A DNA stretch of 20,267 nt from UBA12026 sp035291405 (GTDB lineage Bacteria > Patescibacteriota > Microgenomatia > UBA8517), in NCBI GenBank assembly GCA_035291405.1, contig DATDSD010000057.1, positions 1-20,267 of the forward strand, given 5' to 3'. The notes beneath the pieces were generated by a model. That model was not told the origin of the DNA. It saw only the letters and a program-made list of their open reading frames with translations, and ran no database searches. Within the stretch, counting starts at the first letter, position 1. Every line of letters begins with the position of its first letter. The position numbers and the translations under genes were made by a program. Positions 6,782 to 14,624 of the stretch are shown here, piece by piece.

Positions 6782-7765
6782 TTATTTGGAATTCTCGAAC
6801 ATTTGTCTAATTATCTCCTCAATTGGTAATTCTTCCACAACAAAGTCCGTTATCTCAAAGTGTTCAAGTAAATGAATTGCTCTTTTTATCGATTCTTCTC
6901 TTGGTACATAAATTTTTGCATGAAAATCGTCTAATGCTTTAACCTCTCCAATTTCTTCAAGTTTTTTGATGTCTGGCTTGTTGTCAAAATCAATTTTAAT
7001 TATTTTGTATTTTGCGTACTTACTTACTATTTTTTCTAAAGACCCGTCATAAATAATTTTCCCTTTATCTATGACAATTATTCTTTTACAAAGTTCTTTA
7101 ACATCTTCCATGTAATGAGATGTCAGAAGAATTGTGGCATTATGTTTGTGATTATATTCTTTAATAAAATCTCTCATTTTCTTTTGTGCTACAACATCTA
7201 GACCGATTGTTGGTTCGTCAAGAAACAGTATCTTTGGGGTATGAAGAAGCGCTACTAAAAGTTCTGACTTCATACGCTGACCTAGAGATAACTTTCTAGC
7301 TTGTATATGAAGATAATCTTTTAAGTCAAGTAGATCAGTCAATTCATTAATATTTTGGTTAAACTCATCGTCAGGTATTTCATAAATTGCTTTGTTTAAA
7401 AGTAAACTCTCCCAAATAGGTAAATCCCACCAAAGTTGATTTTTCTGCCCCATTATTAAAGAGAATTGCTTTTGAAGAATAGGGTTTCTGTCGCTGGGGT
7501 TGATACCTAAGACGTTTATTCTCCCGTCGGATGGATAAAGCAGTCCTGACAAAGTTTTTAAGGTTGTTGTTTTGCCTGCACCATTTGGTCCTATAAATCC
7601 TACCAATTCCCCCTCATTAATTTTAAACGAAACATCATTAATAGCTTTGACATCAAAATACTGCCGATTAAATATTGACTTAATAGATCCTGCAATACCT
7701 GGTTCTTTTTTGTAAACCTGATAATATTTTTTTAAATTTTTTACTTCAATTACTGTTTTGTTCAT
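6782..7765 (-). CDS. ABC transporter ATP-binding protein (ABC-2 exporter, COG4586-like)
   Basis: The ATPase subunit of an ABC-2 type exporter, acting on the cytoplasmic face of the membrane. Visible: Walker A GPNGAGKTT (59-67), a Q-loop region MGQKNQLWWDLP, signature LSLGQRMKSEL, Walker B ILFLDEPTIGLD, and switch histidine in LLTSHYMEDV. The QLWWDLP and LGQRM wording is characteristic, to my knowledge, of the uncharacterised COG4586 group that partners with COG4587 and COG3694 permeases, as found here. The 327 residues include a C-terminal extension of about 90 residues after the core. It is the last gene of a three-gene operon, four bases after the preceding permease. The substrate is unknown. 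Confidence 0.93.
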   Translation of the reverse strand: MNKTVIEVKNLKKYYQVYKKEPGIAGSIKSIFNRQYFDVKAINDVSFKINEGELVGFIGPNGAGKTTTLKTLSGLLYPSDGRINVLGINPSDRNPILQKQFSLIMGQKNQLWWDLPIWESLLLNKAIYEIPDDEFNQNINELTDLLDLKDYLHIQARKLSLGQRMKSELLVALLHTPKILFLDEPTIGLDVVAQKKMRDFIKEYNHKHNATILLTSHYMEDVKELCKRIIVIDKGKIIYDGSLEKIVSKYAKYKIIKIDFDNKPDIKKLEEIGEVKALDDFHAKIYVPREESIKRAIHLLEHFEITDFVVEELPIEEIIRQMFENSK

Positions 7766-7769
7766 ATGA

Positions 7770-8564
7770 TTAGCTACTGCTTGTATAATTTCTTAGAGAT
7801 ATTACCCAAACTTTTCTAACAAACAGGATAAAAATAACACAAATTACTGAAAATACTAAAAATTTAGATGTTGGGAATATTGTATCAATAAGTATGATAC
7901 TTGGAATAGTGGTAAGGCTACTAAATGGAATGGCAAAAAAGAGTAAGTAGAAGGGTAGCTTTGAAAAAGCATCGATTGGATATCTGGCAAAGTCCTGAAA
8001 ACCAAAGGCAAGATTTATTACCTCTTCCAAATAACCATATCTAAAATTAAGGGTTATGATCAGAAGTATGTAACTGTAGCAAGCCAAAATGCCCAACAAC
8101 ATTGATATTGTCCAAGCAACAATTTGTATTAAATTTAAACCACTACCTAAATTAACTATACCCCAACCTATTACAAAGAAACCAAAGACAACAGAAAGCA
8201 AATTATGGAAACCTCCACCCGTAAGTGATACTAAAAATTGACTGTCAACAGGTCTTACCAAATTGTAGTCAAATATACCACTTCTTATATCTCTAACCAA
8301 ATGAAGAAAACCGCGCCAAAAAAGCAAAAATATTGAATAGCTTAAAACATAAAAGTTGCCAAGTAAAATTATCATTTCATCATATGACCATCTTCCAATA
8401 TTTATCTTTTGCATCAAGAAATAAACAATAAAAAAGTTCAATGCTACAAAACAGAATGAACCAATTAAACTCATAAAAAAACTCAATCTGAATGAAATGT
8501 CGCGAGATAAAGTGTTTTTACTATAAATTAGAAAGATTGAAAAATATTTTTTAAATTTAGTCAT
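7770..8564 (-). CDS. ABC-2 type exporter permease (COG3694-like)
   Basis: A 264-residue integral membrane protein with about six hydrophobic segments. After a short basic cytoplasmic N-terminus (MTKFKKYFSIF) come helices at about 24-50, 60-85, 110-135, 140-170 and 195-225, and a C-terminal one near 235-250. RDIRSGIFDYNLVRPVDSQFLVSL is the conserved amphipathic segment typical of this permease family. It probably forms a heterodimer with the upstream permease. It starts two bases after that gene ends and precedes the ATPase by four bases. The substrate cannot be inferred. Confidence 0.88.
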   Translation of the reverse strand: MTKFKKYFSIFLIYSKNTLSRDISFRLSFFMSLIGSFCFVALNFFIVYFLMQKINIGRWSYDEMIILLGNFYVLSYSIFLLFWRGFLHLVRDIRSGIFDYNLVRPVDSQFLVSLTGGGFHNLLSVVFGFFVIGWGIVNLGSGLNLIQIVAWTISMLLGILACYSYILLIITLNFRYGYLEEVINLAFGFQDFARYPIDAFSKLPFYLLFFAIPFSSLTTIPSIILIDTIFPTSKFLVFSVICVIFILFVRKVWVISLRNYTSSS

Positions 8565-8566
8565 AT

Positions 8567-9346
8567 TTAGTAAGTACCTAAAGCACTATATTTTTTAATA
8601 CCTTTTTTCCACATTAACCAATTTAATAACAAAAACGCGAACAGCCAAGTTATAGCCATAATAAACTCTAATATTAAATTTCCGCTGAATCCTTTATGCA
8701 AAGGCCAATTGACCAAATAAGGAAAAGGGGTAAATACCAAAAACTTTTGCAAGGTGTTGGGGAAAAATGTATATGGAAGTGCTATTCCACTTAACAACAC
8801 AATAGCAACTTCTTTTACGTTTTGAATTCCCCATACTTCTTCAAGCCAAAAAGCAAGCAGTCCAATGGAAAATGCCAAAGTAAATGACAAGAAAAAAGAA
8901 ATAGCTAGCATACCAATGGTAAGACTCAAATAGTTGAGTTCAAAATTAATTGGCAGAGAGTAAATAAATACTAATAACATAAAGAGAGGCAATCCAAATA
9001 TAAACTTAATAAATCTCCCCGATATATCTTTAACTAAAGCAACCGACCAAAAATTAATTGGCTTTACTAAATAATTTGCTATCTCACCCTGCTGAATACT
9101 TTCTTTTACATATGAATCAATTTTTGAATTTAAAAATAAATACAAGATACTAGTTGTCAGATAATATGAGACAAGCTCATTTTTTGACATCCCATTCACA
9201 AATTGGCCTGGCAAGCCGCTCAATATCCACATCATAACTAGAGGTGCAATAAAAGATGAGAGTACAATAATGACTAGCCTAGTCCTGTAAACTAAAAAAT
9301 CATGAATATTCTGAAAAAACAACACCACATATTTATTTTTACGCAT
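8567..9346 (-). CDS. ABC-2 type exporter permease (COG4587-like)
   Basis: A 259-residue membrane protein and first gene of the exporter operon. Hydrophobic segments occur at about 22-45, 60-75, 110-135, 140-170, 178-200 and 228-250. The segment SIQQGEIANYLVKPINFWSVALVKDISGR is the counterpart of the conserved cytoplasmic motif in the partner permease. The start MRKNKYVVLFF is supported by a TATAAT box six bases upstream. Together with the next two genes it encodes a complete heteromeric exporter. This family is often called uncharacterised; drug or lipid export is only a guess. Confidence 0.87.
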   Translation of the reverse strand: MRKNKYVVLFFQNIHDFLVYRTRLVIIVLSSFIAPLVMMWILSGLPGQFVNGMSKNELVSYYLTTSILYLFLNSKIDSYVKESIQQGEIANYLVKPINFWSVALVKDISGRFIKFIFGLPLFMLLVFIYSLPINFELNYLSLTIGMLAISFFLSFTLAFSIGLLAFWLEEVWGIQNVKEVAIVLLSGIALPYTFFPNTLQKFLVFTPFPYLVNWPLHKGFSGNLILEFIMAITWLFAFLLLNWLMWKKGIKKYSALGTY

Positions 9347-9499
9347 GACCTAATTATACGACTTTATAAGTTATAATTGTCTGCTTTTCCTGCCCATATA
9401 CATGACCTTAGCTACCACCCCCGTAGCTTTGTATTGATGAACTGAAGTAGATAAGAAATTATTAAAAGGGGGGGAAATAAATTTAAAAACTATGCCGTT
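9347..9499. other. Intergenic region with a 6-bp hairpin and a G7 run
   Basis: This 153-base gap lies between the lon stop and the ABC operon start. AGCTAC (9410-9415) and GTAGCT (9423-9428) form a perfect six-base stem around a C-rich seven-base loop. A run of seven G (9468-9474) lies closer to lon. Neither strand has a U-tract after the stem, so a standard intrinsic terminator for lon is not supported. No open reading frame of note was found. Confidence 0.4.
9353..9358 (-). promoter_or_regulatory. -10 box of the ABC exporter operon
   Basis: Minus-strand consensus TATAAT ends six bases before the first permease ATG at 9346. No strong -35 was found. It implies a leaderless operon transcript. 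Confidence 0.5.
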
Positions 9500-11866
9500 T
9501 TATACTTTTTGTTTATCCACAATAGGCCACTTGGTAAGGGCAATTTTTAAGACATCCTCTATTTTTTCTGCAAAAACAAAATTAATATCTTTTTTGACTT
9601 TGTCTGGCACTTCTTCCATATCTTTTTTGTTTTCTTTTGGAAGAACTATTGTTCTAATTCCTGCCCTATGCCCTGCAATTGTTTTTTCTTTTACTCCACC
9701 TATTTCCATAACATTACCTCGAAGAGTGACTTCTCCTGTCATCGCAGTATCTCTTCTTGTTGGAATTTTTGTTAGTGCAGAAACAAGGGCTGTTGTTATT
9801 GATGTTCCCGCAGATGGGCCATCTTTTGGAACGGCACCTTCTGGAACATGGATGTGAACATCCATATGACTTGCAAAATCTGCCTTTAATCCCAAAAGTT
9901 TGTAATTTGAACGTGTCCAAGTAAATGCTGCTTGGGCCGATTCTTTCATTACATCTCCAAGTTGTCCCGTTAAAGTAAGTCTTCCTTTACCCGGCATTAA
10001 AGATACTTCAATGAAAAGTATTTCTCCTCCGGCATTTGTTACTGCAAGGCCTGTAGCCATACCGACTTCGTTTTTCTTTTCTGCAATTAAAGATGAATAT
10101 TTGTAAGGCCCCAGATAAACCCTAATTTGTTTTTCTTTAATTGTTTTTGGATATTTTTTCTTTTCAGCTTGTAGTCTTGCCACTTTTCTTAAGACTGTTG
10201 CTATATTTCTTTCCAAATCTCTAACACCTGCTTCTCTTGTGTAACGGTTAATTATTTGCCTTAAAGCTTTATCTGAAATTGAAATTTTTTCCAATCCGTG
10301 ATTTTTAAGTTGTTTGGGCCAAATAAATCTCTTTCCTATTTCAAATTTTTCTTCTTCCGTATAACCTGCAAAATTAATAATCTCCATCCTGTCTTTTAAA
10401 GCTGATGGAATTGTGTCGGTAACATTACCAGTTGCTATGAAAAACACTTTGGACAAATCAAAAGGAACCTCAAGGTAATGATCCGAGAATTCTCTGTTTT
10501 GTTCAGGATCCAAGGCTTCAAGGAGGGCTGATGATGGATCACCCCTAAAATCTGCTCCTACTTTATCTATTTCATCAAGCATAAAAACAGGGTTTCTGGT
10601 TCCTGCCGTTTTAATACCTTGAATAATCCTTCCGGGAAGTGCCCCAACATAGGTTCTTCTGTGTCCTCTAATTTCTGCTTCATCTCTTATTCCCCCCAAA
10701 GAGATCCTGGCAAACTCTCTACCCATTGCTTCTGCAATTGCTTTTCCTATTGAAGTTTTTCCAACTCCGGGAGGACCGATAAAACAAAGAATTGTTGGTT
10801 GATAGTTTGATTCCTTGCCTTTCTTTTTCTGTTCCTCAAGAAGTTTTAAAACCGAAAGATACTCTAAAATTCTTTCCTTCGTTTTCTTTAATCCATAATG
10901 CCTTTTTTCCATTGTCTTTCCTGCCTTAACAATTGAAACATTATTAGGCGAAACAACACTCCAAGGAACTTCACAAAGCCAATCCAGATAATTTCTTAAA
11001 AATCCAGATTCCGGGTTAAACGAACTCATTTTTGAAAGTTTACCCAATTCTTTAAGTGCCTTTTCTTCTACATCTCTGGGCATCTTGGCATCTACTATTT
11101 TTTTCTTGTATTCTTTTACTTCTTCGCTGGCAATTTCTCCCTCTTCTCCCCCCGCCTCTCCCAATTCTTTTTCTATAGCTTTTTTTCGCTCCCTAAGCAG
11201 ATTTTTCTTCATAATATCGTCAAATTGCTGTTGAGTATTGGTAGAAATTGTCTTTTCAATTTCCAAAACTGCAATTTCTTTGGCCAATAATTCCTGAACT
11301 TTTTTCATTCTTTCAAGAAGCGGAAAGGTCTCAAGAATTATTTGTTTTTCAGCTACTTTAACATCCAAAACCGTAGCTATTTGATCAGCCACTTCCAGTG
11401 GGTTTTTGCCTTCTGTTATTAAATTTACAATTGTCATTACCTCAACCATTTTTCCTAGAGTTAAAGCCCTTTTAAACATTTCTGAAAGATTTTTGGTCAT
11501 TGCTATAATCTCGGAAGAATCTATAGGACTATCCGGAATCTCTTCTACTGTTGCATAGGTATAGGGACTATTTGAAATTATTTCTTTTAATCTAACTCTA
11601 ACCTGTCCATGAACAAGAGCATGAACACCATTTTCAACAGTCATCATCTGGGTGATGGTTGAAAGTGTCCCAATTTCATACAAATCTTCTCTTAAAGGTT
11701 CTGCAATTCTATTGTCTTTTTGGGTAAAGATTGCAACCAATCTGTCTTTTCCAAAGGCCTCATCGGCTGCGGCAACAGAACCCCTTCTGACAAAAGAAAG
11801 TAAGGTATCTGTATGGGGAAAAACAACCGAGCCCCTTATTGGTATTATTGGTACGCTTCTTAACAT
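9500..11866 (-). CDS. lon: ATP-dependent protease Lon
   Basis: A cytoplasmic AAA+ serine protease that degrades misfolded and regulatory proteins. The 788 residues hold an N-terminal substrate-recognition domain (1-190, beginning MLRSVPIIPIRGSVVFPHTD), a helical linker (about 190-300), Walker A GPPGVGKT (364-371), Walker B FMLDEID (428-434), a sensor/arginine region at KDRMEII (491-497), and a C-terminal protease domain. The catalytic dyad is intact: S685 in PKDGPSAG and K726 in GGVKEKTIAGHR. Length is normal. The ATG lies one base after the stop of the upstream PAP2 gene, so it is probably cotranscribed and translationally coupled. No own promoter is evident. Confidence 0.97.
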   Translation of the reverse strand: MLRSVPIIPIRGSVVFPHTDTLLSFVRRGSVAAADEAFGKDRLVAIFTQKDNRIAEPLREDLYEIGTLSTITQMMTVENGVHALVHGQVRVRLKEIISNSPYTYATVEEIPDSPIDSSEIIAMTKNLSEMFKRALTLGKMVEVMTIVNLITEGKNPLEVADQIATVLDVKVAEKQIILETFPLLERMKKVQELLAKEIAVLEIEKTISTNTQQQFDDIMKKNLLRERKKAIEKELGEAGGEEGEIASEEVKEYKKKIVDAKMPRDVEEKALKELGKLSKMSSFNPESGFLRNYLDWLCEVPWSVVSPNNVSIVKAGKTMEKRHYGLKKTKERILEYLSVLKLLEEQKKKGKESNYQPTILCFIGPPGVGKTSIGKAIAEAMGREFARISLGGIRDEAEIRGHRRTYVGALPGRIIQGIKTAGTRNPVFMLDEIDKVGADFRGDPSSALLEALDPEQNREFSDHYLEVPFDLSKVFFIATGNVTDTIPSALKDRMEIINFAGYTEEEKFEIGKRFIWPKQLKNHGLEKISISDKALRQIINRYTREAGVRDLERNIATVLRKVARLQAEKKKYPKTIKEKQIRVYLGPYKYSSLIAEKKNEVGMATGLAVTNAGGEILFIEVSLMPGKGRLTLTGQLGDVMKESAQAAFTWTRSNYKLLGLKADFASHMDVHIHVPEGAVPKDGPSAGTSITTALVSALTKIPTRRDTAMTGEVTLRGNVMEIGGVKEKTIAGHRAGIRTIVLPKENKKDMEEVPDKVKKDINFVFAEKIEDVLKIALTKWPIVDKQKV

Positions 11867-11867
11867 A

Positions 11868-12323
11868 TTAATTACGATTTAGCAGTCTAACAAAGTGTTT
11901 GCTAGAAGTCAATCCCGAGATAATTGTACCTATTGAGGCCCCAGCAATTATATCCACAGGATAATGAACATTGGCAATTATTCTGGCAACACCCACAAGG
12001 CCCGCCATAATTAGGTACAAAATTCCAACCTTTTTGTCGTGATTAAAAATAGTTACGGCAAGCGCAAAACCAACAGCGGTGTGGCTGGAGGGAAATGCAC
12101 CATCTGAAGGAACCGTTAATGTCAACGGAAAACCTCCATCAAATTGAAAAGGTCTTGTTGTGGGAAAAAATGTTTTAATAAGTTCGGTTATTGAATATGA
12201 TAAAAGACACGAAAATAAAGCATGAATAACTGTTGCTTTTTTTACTTTTCCATCAATAACCCAAAGAACAATAAGTCCAAAGAACATGAGCCAAATTAAT
12301 ATACTTGCCGTGAATGTAACCAT
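11868..12323 (-). CDS. PAP2-family membrane phosphatase (possible undecaprenyl-diphosphatase)
   Basis: A 151-residue polytopic membrane protein with the three PAP2 phosphatase motifs: K50-x6-R57-P58 (KTFFPTTRP), PSSH at 78-81 with H81, and R114-x5-H120-x3-D124 (ARIIANVHYPVD). In the third motif the usual serine before the arginine is alanine (A113). Hydrophobic helices surround the motifs. Members dephosphorylate lipid pyrophosphates such as undecaprenyl pyrophosphate at the outer face of the membrane. It is divergent from dgkA, whose product could make undecaprenyl phosphate by another route, which supports a lipid-carrier role. It is followed by lon after one base. Confidence 0.9.
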   Translation of the reverse strand: MVTFTASILIWLMFFGLIVLWVIDGKVKKATVIHALFSCLLSYSITELIKTFFPTTRPFQFDGGFPLTLTVPSDGAFPSSHTAVGFALAVTIFNHDKKVGILYLIMAGLVGVARIIANVHYPVDIIAGASIGTIISGLTSSKHFVRLLNRN

Positions 12324-12332
12324 ATTTAACTA

Positions 12333-12338
12333 AATATA
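12333..12338 (-). promoter_or_regulatory. Putative -10 box of PAP2-lon
   Basis: Minus-strand TATATT ends nine bases before the PAP2 ATG at 12323. The whole divergent intergenic region is only 35 bases, so promoters of both directions must overlap. Confidence 0.35.
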
Positions 12339-12342
12339 ATGA

Positions 12343-12348
12343 TATACT
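12343..12348 (+). promoter_or_regulatory. Putative -10 box of dgkA
   Basis: TATACT ends ten bases before the dgkA ATG at 12359. No Shine-Dalgarno is present. Its -35 would fall at the PAP2 start codon. Confidence 0.4.
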
Positions 12349-12358
12349 AATTTATACA

Positions 12359-12694
12359 ATGTTTAATAGTTTTAAATATGCTTTCAGAGGAATATCAGAT
12401 GCATTAAGATCTGAAACAAACTTAAGAATTCATTTTTTAATTTCAATAATAGTTATTCTTTTTGCAATTTATTTTAAATTTTCAATGGTAGAATTTGCAA
12501 TTTTATTTTTAATCATATCTTTAGTAATTATTCTAGAATTTATTAATACTACCGTTGAAAAACTTTCAGATATTGTACACCCCGATAAATCTGAGGAGGT
12601 AAGGATTGTTAAAGATATTTCAGCGGGTGCAGTACTTATAGGTGCTATTTCTTCAATTGTTATAGGTATATTTTTGTTTTTACCTAAATTGTGA
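12359..12694 (+). CDS. dgkA: Diacylglycerol/undecaprenol kinase (DgkA family)
   Basis: A 111-residue small trimeric-type membrane kinase. It has an amphipathic N-terminus (MFNSFKYAFRGISDALRSETNLRIH) and three hydrophobic helices (about 25-38, 43-62, 88-108). The family catalytic signature is EFINTTVEKLSDIV (E60, N63, E67), and KDISAGAVL (85-93) follows. In Gram-positive-like bacteria this family phosphorylates undecaprenol rather than diacylglycerol. That fits the divergent PAP2 phosphatase, but the substrate is an inference. The stop overlaps the GTG start of the prepilin gene (GTGA), so the two are probably coupled. Confidence 0.93.
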   Translation: MFNSFKYAFRGISDALRSETNLRIHFLISIIVILFAIYFKFSMVEFAILFLIISLVIILEFINTTVEKLSDIVHPDKSEEVRIVKDISAGAVLIGAISSIVIGIFLFLPKL

Positions 12695-13386
12695 TCAAAA
12701 TAATTAAAAAAGTATCTAAGGGATTTACTTTAATAGAAATTTTAGTCACTTTAGCCCTTATCGCTGGAGTTAGTGTTTTTAGCGCAGTTGAAGTTCCAAT
12801 TCAGTTACAAAAAGCAAGAGATGCAGTTAGAAAAGGAGGCTTGGACACTATGAAAAAAGCAATTGATGAATATTATCAAGACTCTAATTGTTATCCTCAA
12901 ACAATACCAACGTGTACAAATTCATTGATTTTAGGAAGTCTAGTTATCAATGACAATTTACCATGTGATCCAAAAACCTCTCTTTCTTATACTTATGTTC
13001 CTGAAATTTCAGAATGCCCCAAGTGGTTTCAACTCTATGCAAACCTTGAATATACACAAGATAAAATAATCGACAAAATTGGTTGTAGATATGGCTGTGG
13101 ACCAAACTGTCAATTTAATTACGGTGTAGCATCTCCAAATCAAAATCTAAATCCATTCTGTGAGGCAGAAATTCCTACAACTCCACCCGTTTCTTCACCA
13201 GATCCTCTTCCGTCCCCTGAGCCTCAACAATTACAATATGTCTGTTCTCCTAGTGGAGTCTGTGAAGTATATGCAAATCCGGAACTTTCCGGATGTCCTG
13301 ACGTTTATTTAAATGATCCCCTTTGCCAAGATGCCTGTTCAATTAGAGAAAATAGATGCCACGACGCAAGAGGAAAGACCAACTAG
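12691..13386 (+). CDS. Cysteine-rich type IV prepilin / pseudopilin
   Basis: A 231-residue exported protein. A short basic leader (MIKIIKKVSKG) precedes the prepilin peptidase site G11|F12 and the pilin helix FTLIEILVTLALIAGVSVF, with the conserved Glu5 at E16. The helix continues to a globular part with RYGCGPNCQFNYGVASPN, wording familiar from Patescibacterial GspG-like prepilins. A proline/serine linker follows (162-178, TTPPVSSPDPLPSPEP), then a cysteine-rich tail. There are 14 cysteines (67, 75, 92, 109, 132, 136, 140, 157, 185, 191, 202, 212, 216, 223), an even number consistent with disulfides. The start is GTG, overlapping the dgkA stop. It would be assembled into a pilus or a secretion/DNA-uptake pseudopilus. 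It converges with the M14-like gene, overlapping by four bases. Confidence 0.88.
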   Translation: MIKIIKKVSKGFTLIEILVTLALIAGVSVFSAVEVPIQLQKARDAVRKGGLDTMKKAIDEYYQDSNCYPQTIPTCTNSLILGSLVINDNLPCDPKTSLSYTYVPEISECPKWFQLYANLEYTQDKIIDKIGCRYGCGPNCQFNYGVASPNQNLNPFCEAEIPTTPPVSSPDPLPSPEPQQLQYVCSPSGVCEVYANPELSGCPDVYLNDPLCQDACSIRENRCHDARGKTN

Positions 13387-14060
13387 GATCCTTTAATTAA
13401 AAGGTCCTTAAAAAATGTATCTACTATCAATTCTTTCTTTTCCAAAGATAACTTACTGGGAGTTTCAACAGAAAAGGCTGTTTTAACTCCTGCATTAATC
13501 AATGCCCAATGTGTAATATAGCCATCAGATTTATTATTTTTGTCTACAACAAACTTTCTGTAACCCTCAACAAACTCGAAACCTAAACTTGGATCATCTG
13601 GATCATCGACACCATTTAATAATTTGATTCCCAAACCTTTTAATTTTTGATTAAGATTTTTAATTTTTTCAGATTCTCCCGATTCAAAACTTGATTCATA
13701 AACATAATATTCTTCATACACGGGGTCTTCATGAAATGAAACCATCAAATTAAATTTATATCCGTCCAAAGCTTTAATATTTTCAATAACCTCGATCTCT
13801 TTTGAATCAGAAAAAAATATTCTGTTTAAATCAAAACCGTTTGAATTTACTCTGATCTTTGCCTTAACAGCAGAGGGAGAAACAACAGGGACAAAAACAA
13901 AATCGGGTAATCTACCTTCATACTTTTCTACACATTTTCTGACAATATCAATCACTCCATATTCATCCCCATGTGTTCCGCTGTGAATTAGAAGTGTGGG
14001 GTTATCTCCCTTAACAAAGTACTCAAAATCCGGCATCACATTTGAAACTTTTTTTACCAT
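13383..14060 (-). CDS. M14-like zinc carboxypeptidase / aspartoacylase-family hydrolase
   Basis: A compact 225-residue metallohydrolase of the M14 carboxypeptidase / succinylglutamate desuccinylase-aspartoacylase superfamily. Zinc ligands are H30 and E33 in HSGTHGDEYGV and H110 in VSFHEDP. R80 in NSNGFDLNR is the usual substrate-carboxylate contact, and E199 in FSVETPSK is the likely general base. There is no signal peptide, so it is probably cytoplasmic. Possible substrates are N-acyl amino acids or small peptides; the sequence does not decide. A promoter with TATAAT ten bases before the ATG overlaps that of tRNA-Gln on the other strand. It has no operon partner. Confidence 0.82.
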   Translation of the reverse strand: MVKKVSNVMPDFEYFVKGDNPTLLIHSGTHGDEYGVIDIVRKCVEKYEGRLPDFVFVPVVSPSAVKAKIRVNSNGFDLNRIFFSDSKEIEVIENIKALDGYKFNLMVSFHEDPVYEEYYVYESSFESGESEKIKNLNQKLKGLGIKLLNGVDDPDDPSLGFEFVEGYRKFVVDKNNKSDGYITHWALINAGVKTAFSVETPSKLSLEKKELIVDTFFKDLLIKGS

Positions 14061-14070
14061 GGAAGACTTT

Positions 14071-14099
14071 ATTATAATTAAAACCCATTCTGTAGTAAA
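14071..14099 (-). promoter_or_regulatory. Promoter of the M14-like gene
   Basis: Minus-strand TTTACT (14094-14099), 17-base spacer, consensus TATAAT (14071-14076), then ten bases to the ATG at 14060. The -35 overlaps the tRNA-Gln -10 box. Confidence 0.55.
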
Positions 14100-14101
14100 A
14101 T
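14096..14101 (+). promoter_or_regulatory. Putative -10 box of tRNA-Gln
   Basis: TAAAAT, ending nine bases before the mature tRNA 5' end, the same distance as for tRNA-Glu. The -35 is weak. Confidence 0.4.
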
Positions 14102-14110
14102 AGCCATTAT

Positions 14111-14182
14111 TGGGGGATCGTCTAACAAGCAGGACTGCAGATTCTGGATCTGCCTATTGGAGTGCAAATCTCTATCCCCCAG
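14111..14182 (+). tRNA. tRNA-Gln (anticodon CUG)
   Basis: Folded by eye: acceptor TGGGGGA/TCCCCCA, D stem GTCT/GGAC, and anticodon stem GCAGA/TCTGC around loop TTCTGGA, giving anticodon CTG (14144-14146). The variable loop has four bases, and the T arm is TGGAG-TGCAAAT-CTCTA with one G-T pair. The discriminator is G at 14182 and CCA is not encoded. The T-A first pair and the TGCAAAT T-loop (rather than TTCGAAT) are slightly unusual. Confidence 0.92.
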
Positions 14183-14185
14183 CAC

Positions 14186-14216
14186 TTGATATTTATATAA
14201 AGTAAAATGTTATAAT
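14186..14216 (+). promoter_or_regulatory. Promoter of the flavin split-barrel gene
   Basis: TTGATA (14186-14191), 19-base spacer, TATAAT (14211-14216), then six bases to the ATG at 14223. The spacer is long. No Shine-Dalgarno, so leaderless translation is likely. Confidence 0.5.
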
Positions 14217-14222
14217 CGCCGT

Positions 14223-14579
14223 ATGAGTTGGAAACAATCTCTAAAAGAAAGACAAAAAATAGTTTTGGCAACATCCTCAAGAAAAGGTTCTCCTCACGCG
14301 ATAGTTGTTGTTTCTTTGGGGTTGGTAGATAAGAAGTTATTAGTTGGCGCTTGTTTAATGAAAACAACTTTAAAAAACATCAAAGAAAATGGAAAGGTGT
14401 CTATTGCTGTTATAAACAATAGCGAATATTACAGAATTGAAGGACAGGCTAAAATATACTCTTCCGGTAAATATTTTGATGAAGCATATAAGAAAAGCAG
14501 TCCTCCAATGCCAAAGGCTGCACTGCTAATAGATATCAAAGAGGTGGTTGACTTAGATAAACAGAAGAAACTTTTGTAA
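14223..14579 (+). CDS. Pyridoxamine 5'-phosphate oxidase-like flavin split-barrel protein
   Basis: A 118-residue single-domain protein of the PNPOx-like split-barrel fold. The opening KERQKIVLATSSRKGSPHAIVVVSLGLVDKKLLVGACLMKTTLKNIKENGKVSIAVI follows the family pattern: beta strands for substrate entry, then a phosphate-binding stretch around the MKTTLKNIKEN helix. EYYRIEGQAKIYSSGKYFDEAY forms the next strand and helix. Such small members bind FMN, F420 or haem and reduce various substrates; true PNP oxidase activity is unlikely at this size. It is driven by its own promoter directly after tRNA-Gln and may continue into the ASCH gene 45 bases downstream. Confidence 0.82.
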   Translation: MSWKQSLKERQKIVLATSSRKGSPHAIVVVSLGLVDKKLLVGACLMKTTLKNIKENGKVSIAVINNSEYYRIEGQAKIYSSGKYFDEAYKKSSPPMPKAALLIDIKEVVDLDKQKKLL

Positions 14580-14624
14580 TAAAACAGGTTCTAACTCTGT
14601 CCATGGTTCGCAGCAAATCAGTTT

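Noticed and set aside
9492..9857. 121-codon open frame on the plus strand, antisense to the end of lon
   Set aside because: It lies entirely opposite the conserved Lon protease domain, has no recognisable domain, promoter or ribosome binding site, and its composition is what a reversed Lon frame gives.
13277..13294. Perfect eight-base inverted repeat with a two-base centre inside the prepilin gene
   Set aside because: It encodes ordinary residues (NPELSG) of the Cys-rich tail and has no U-tract or second copy, so chance is the simplest explanation.
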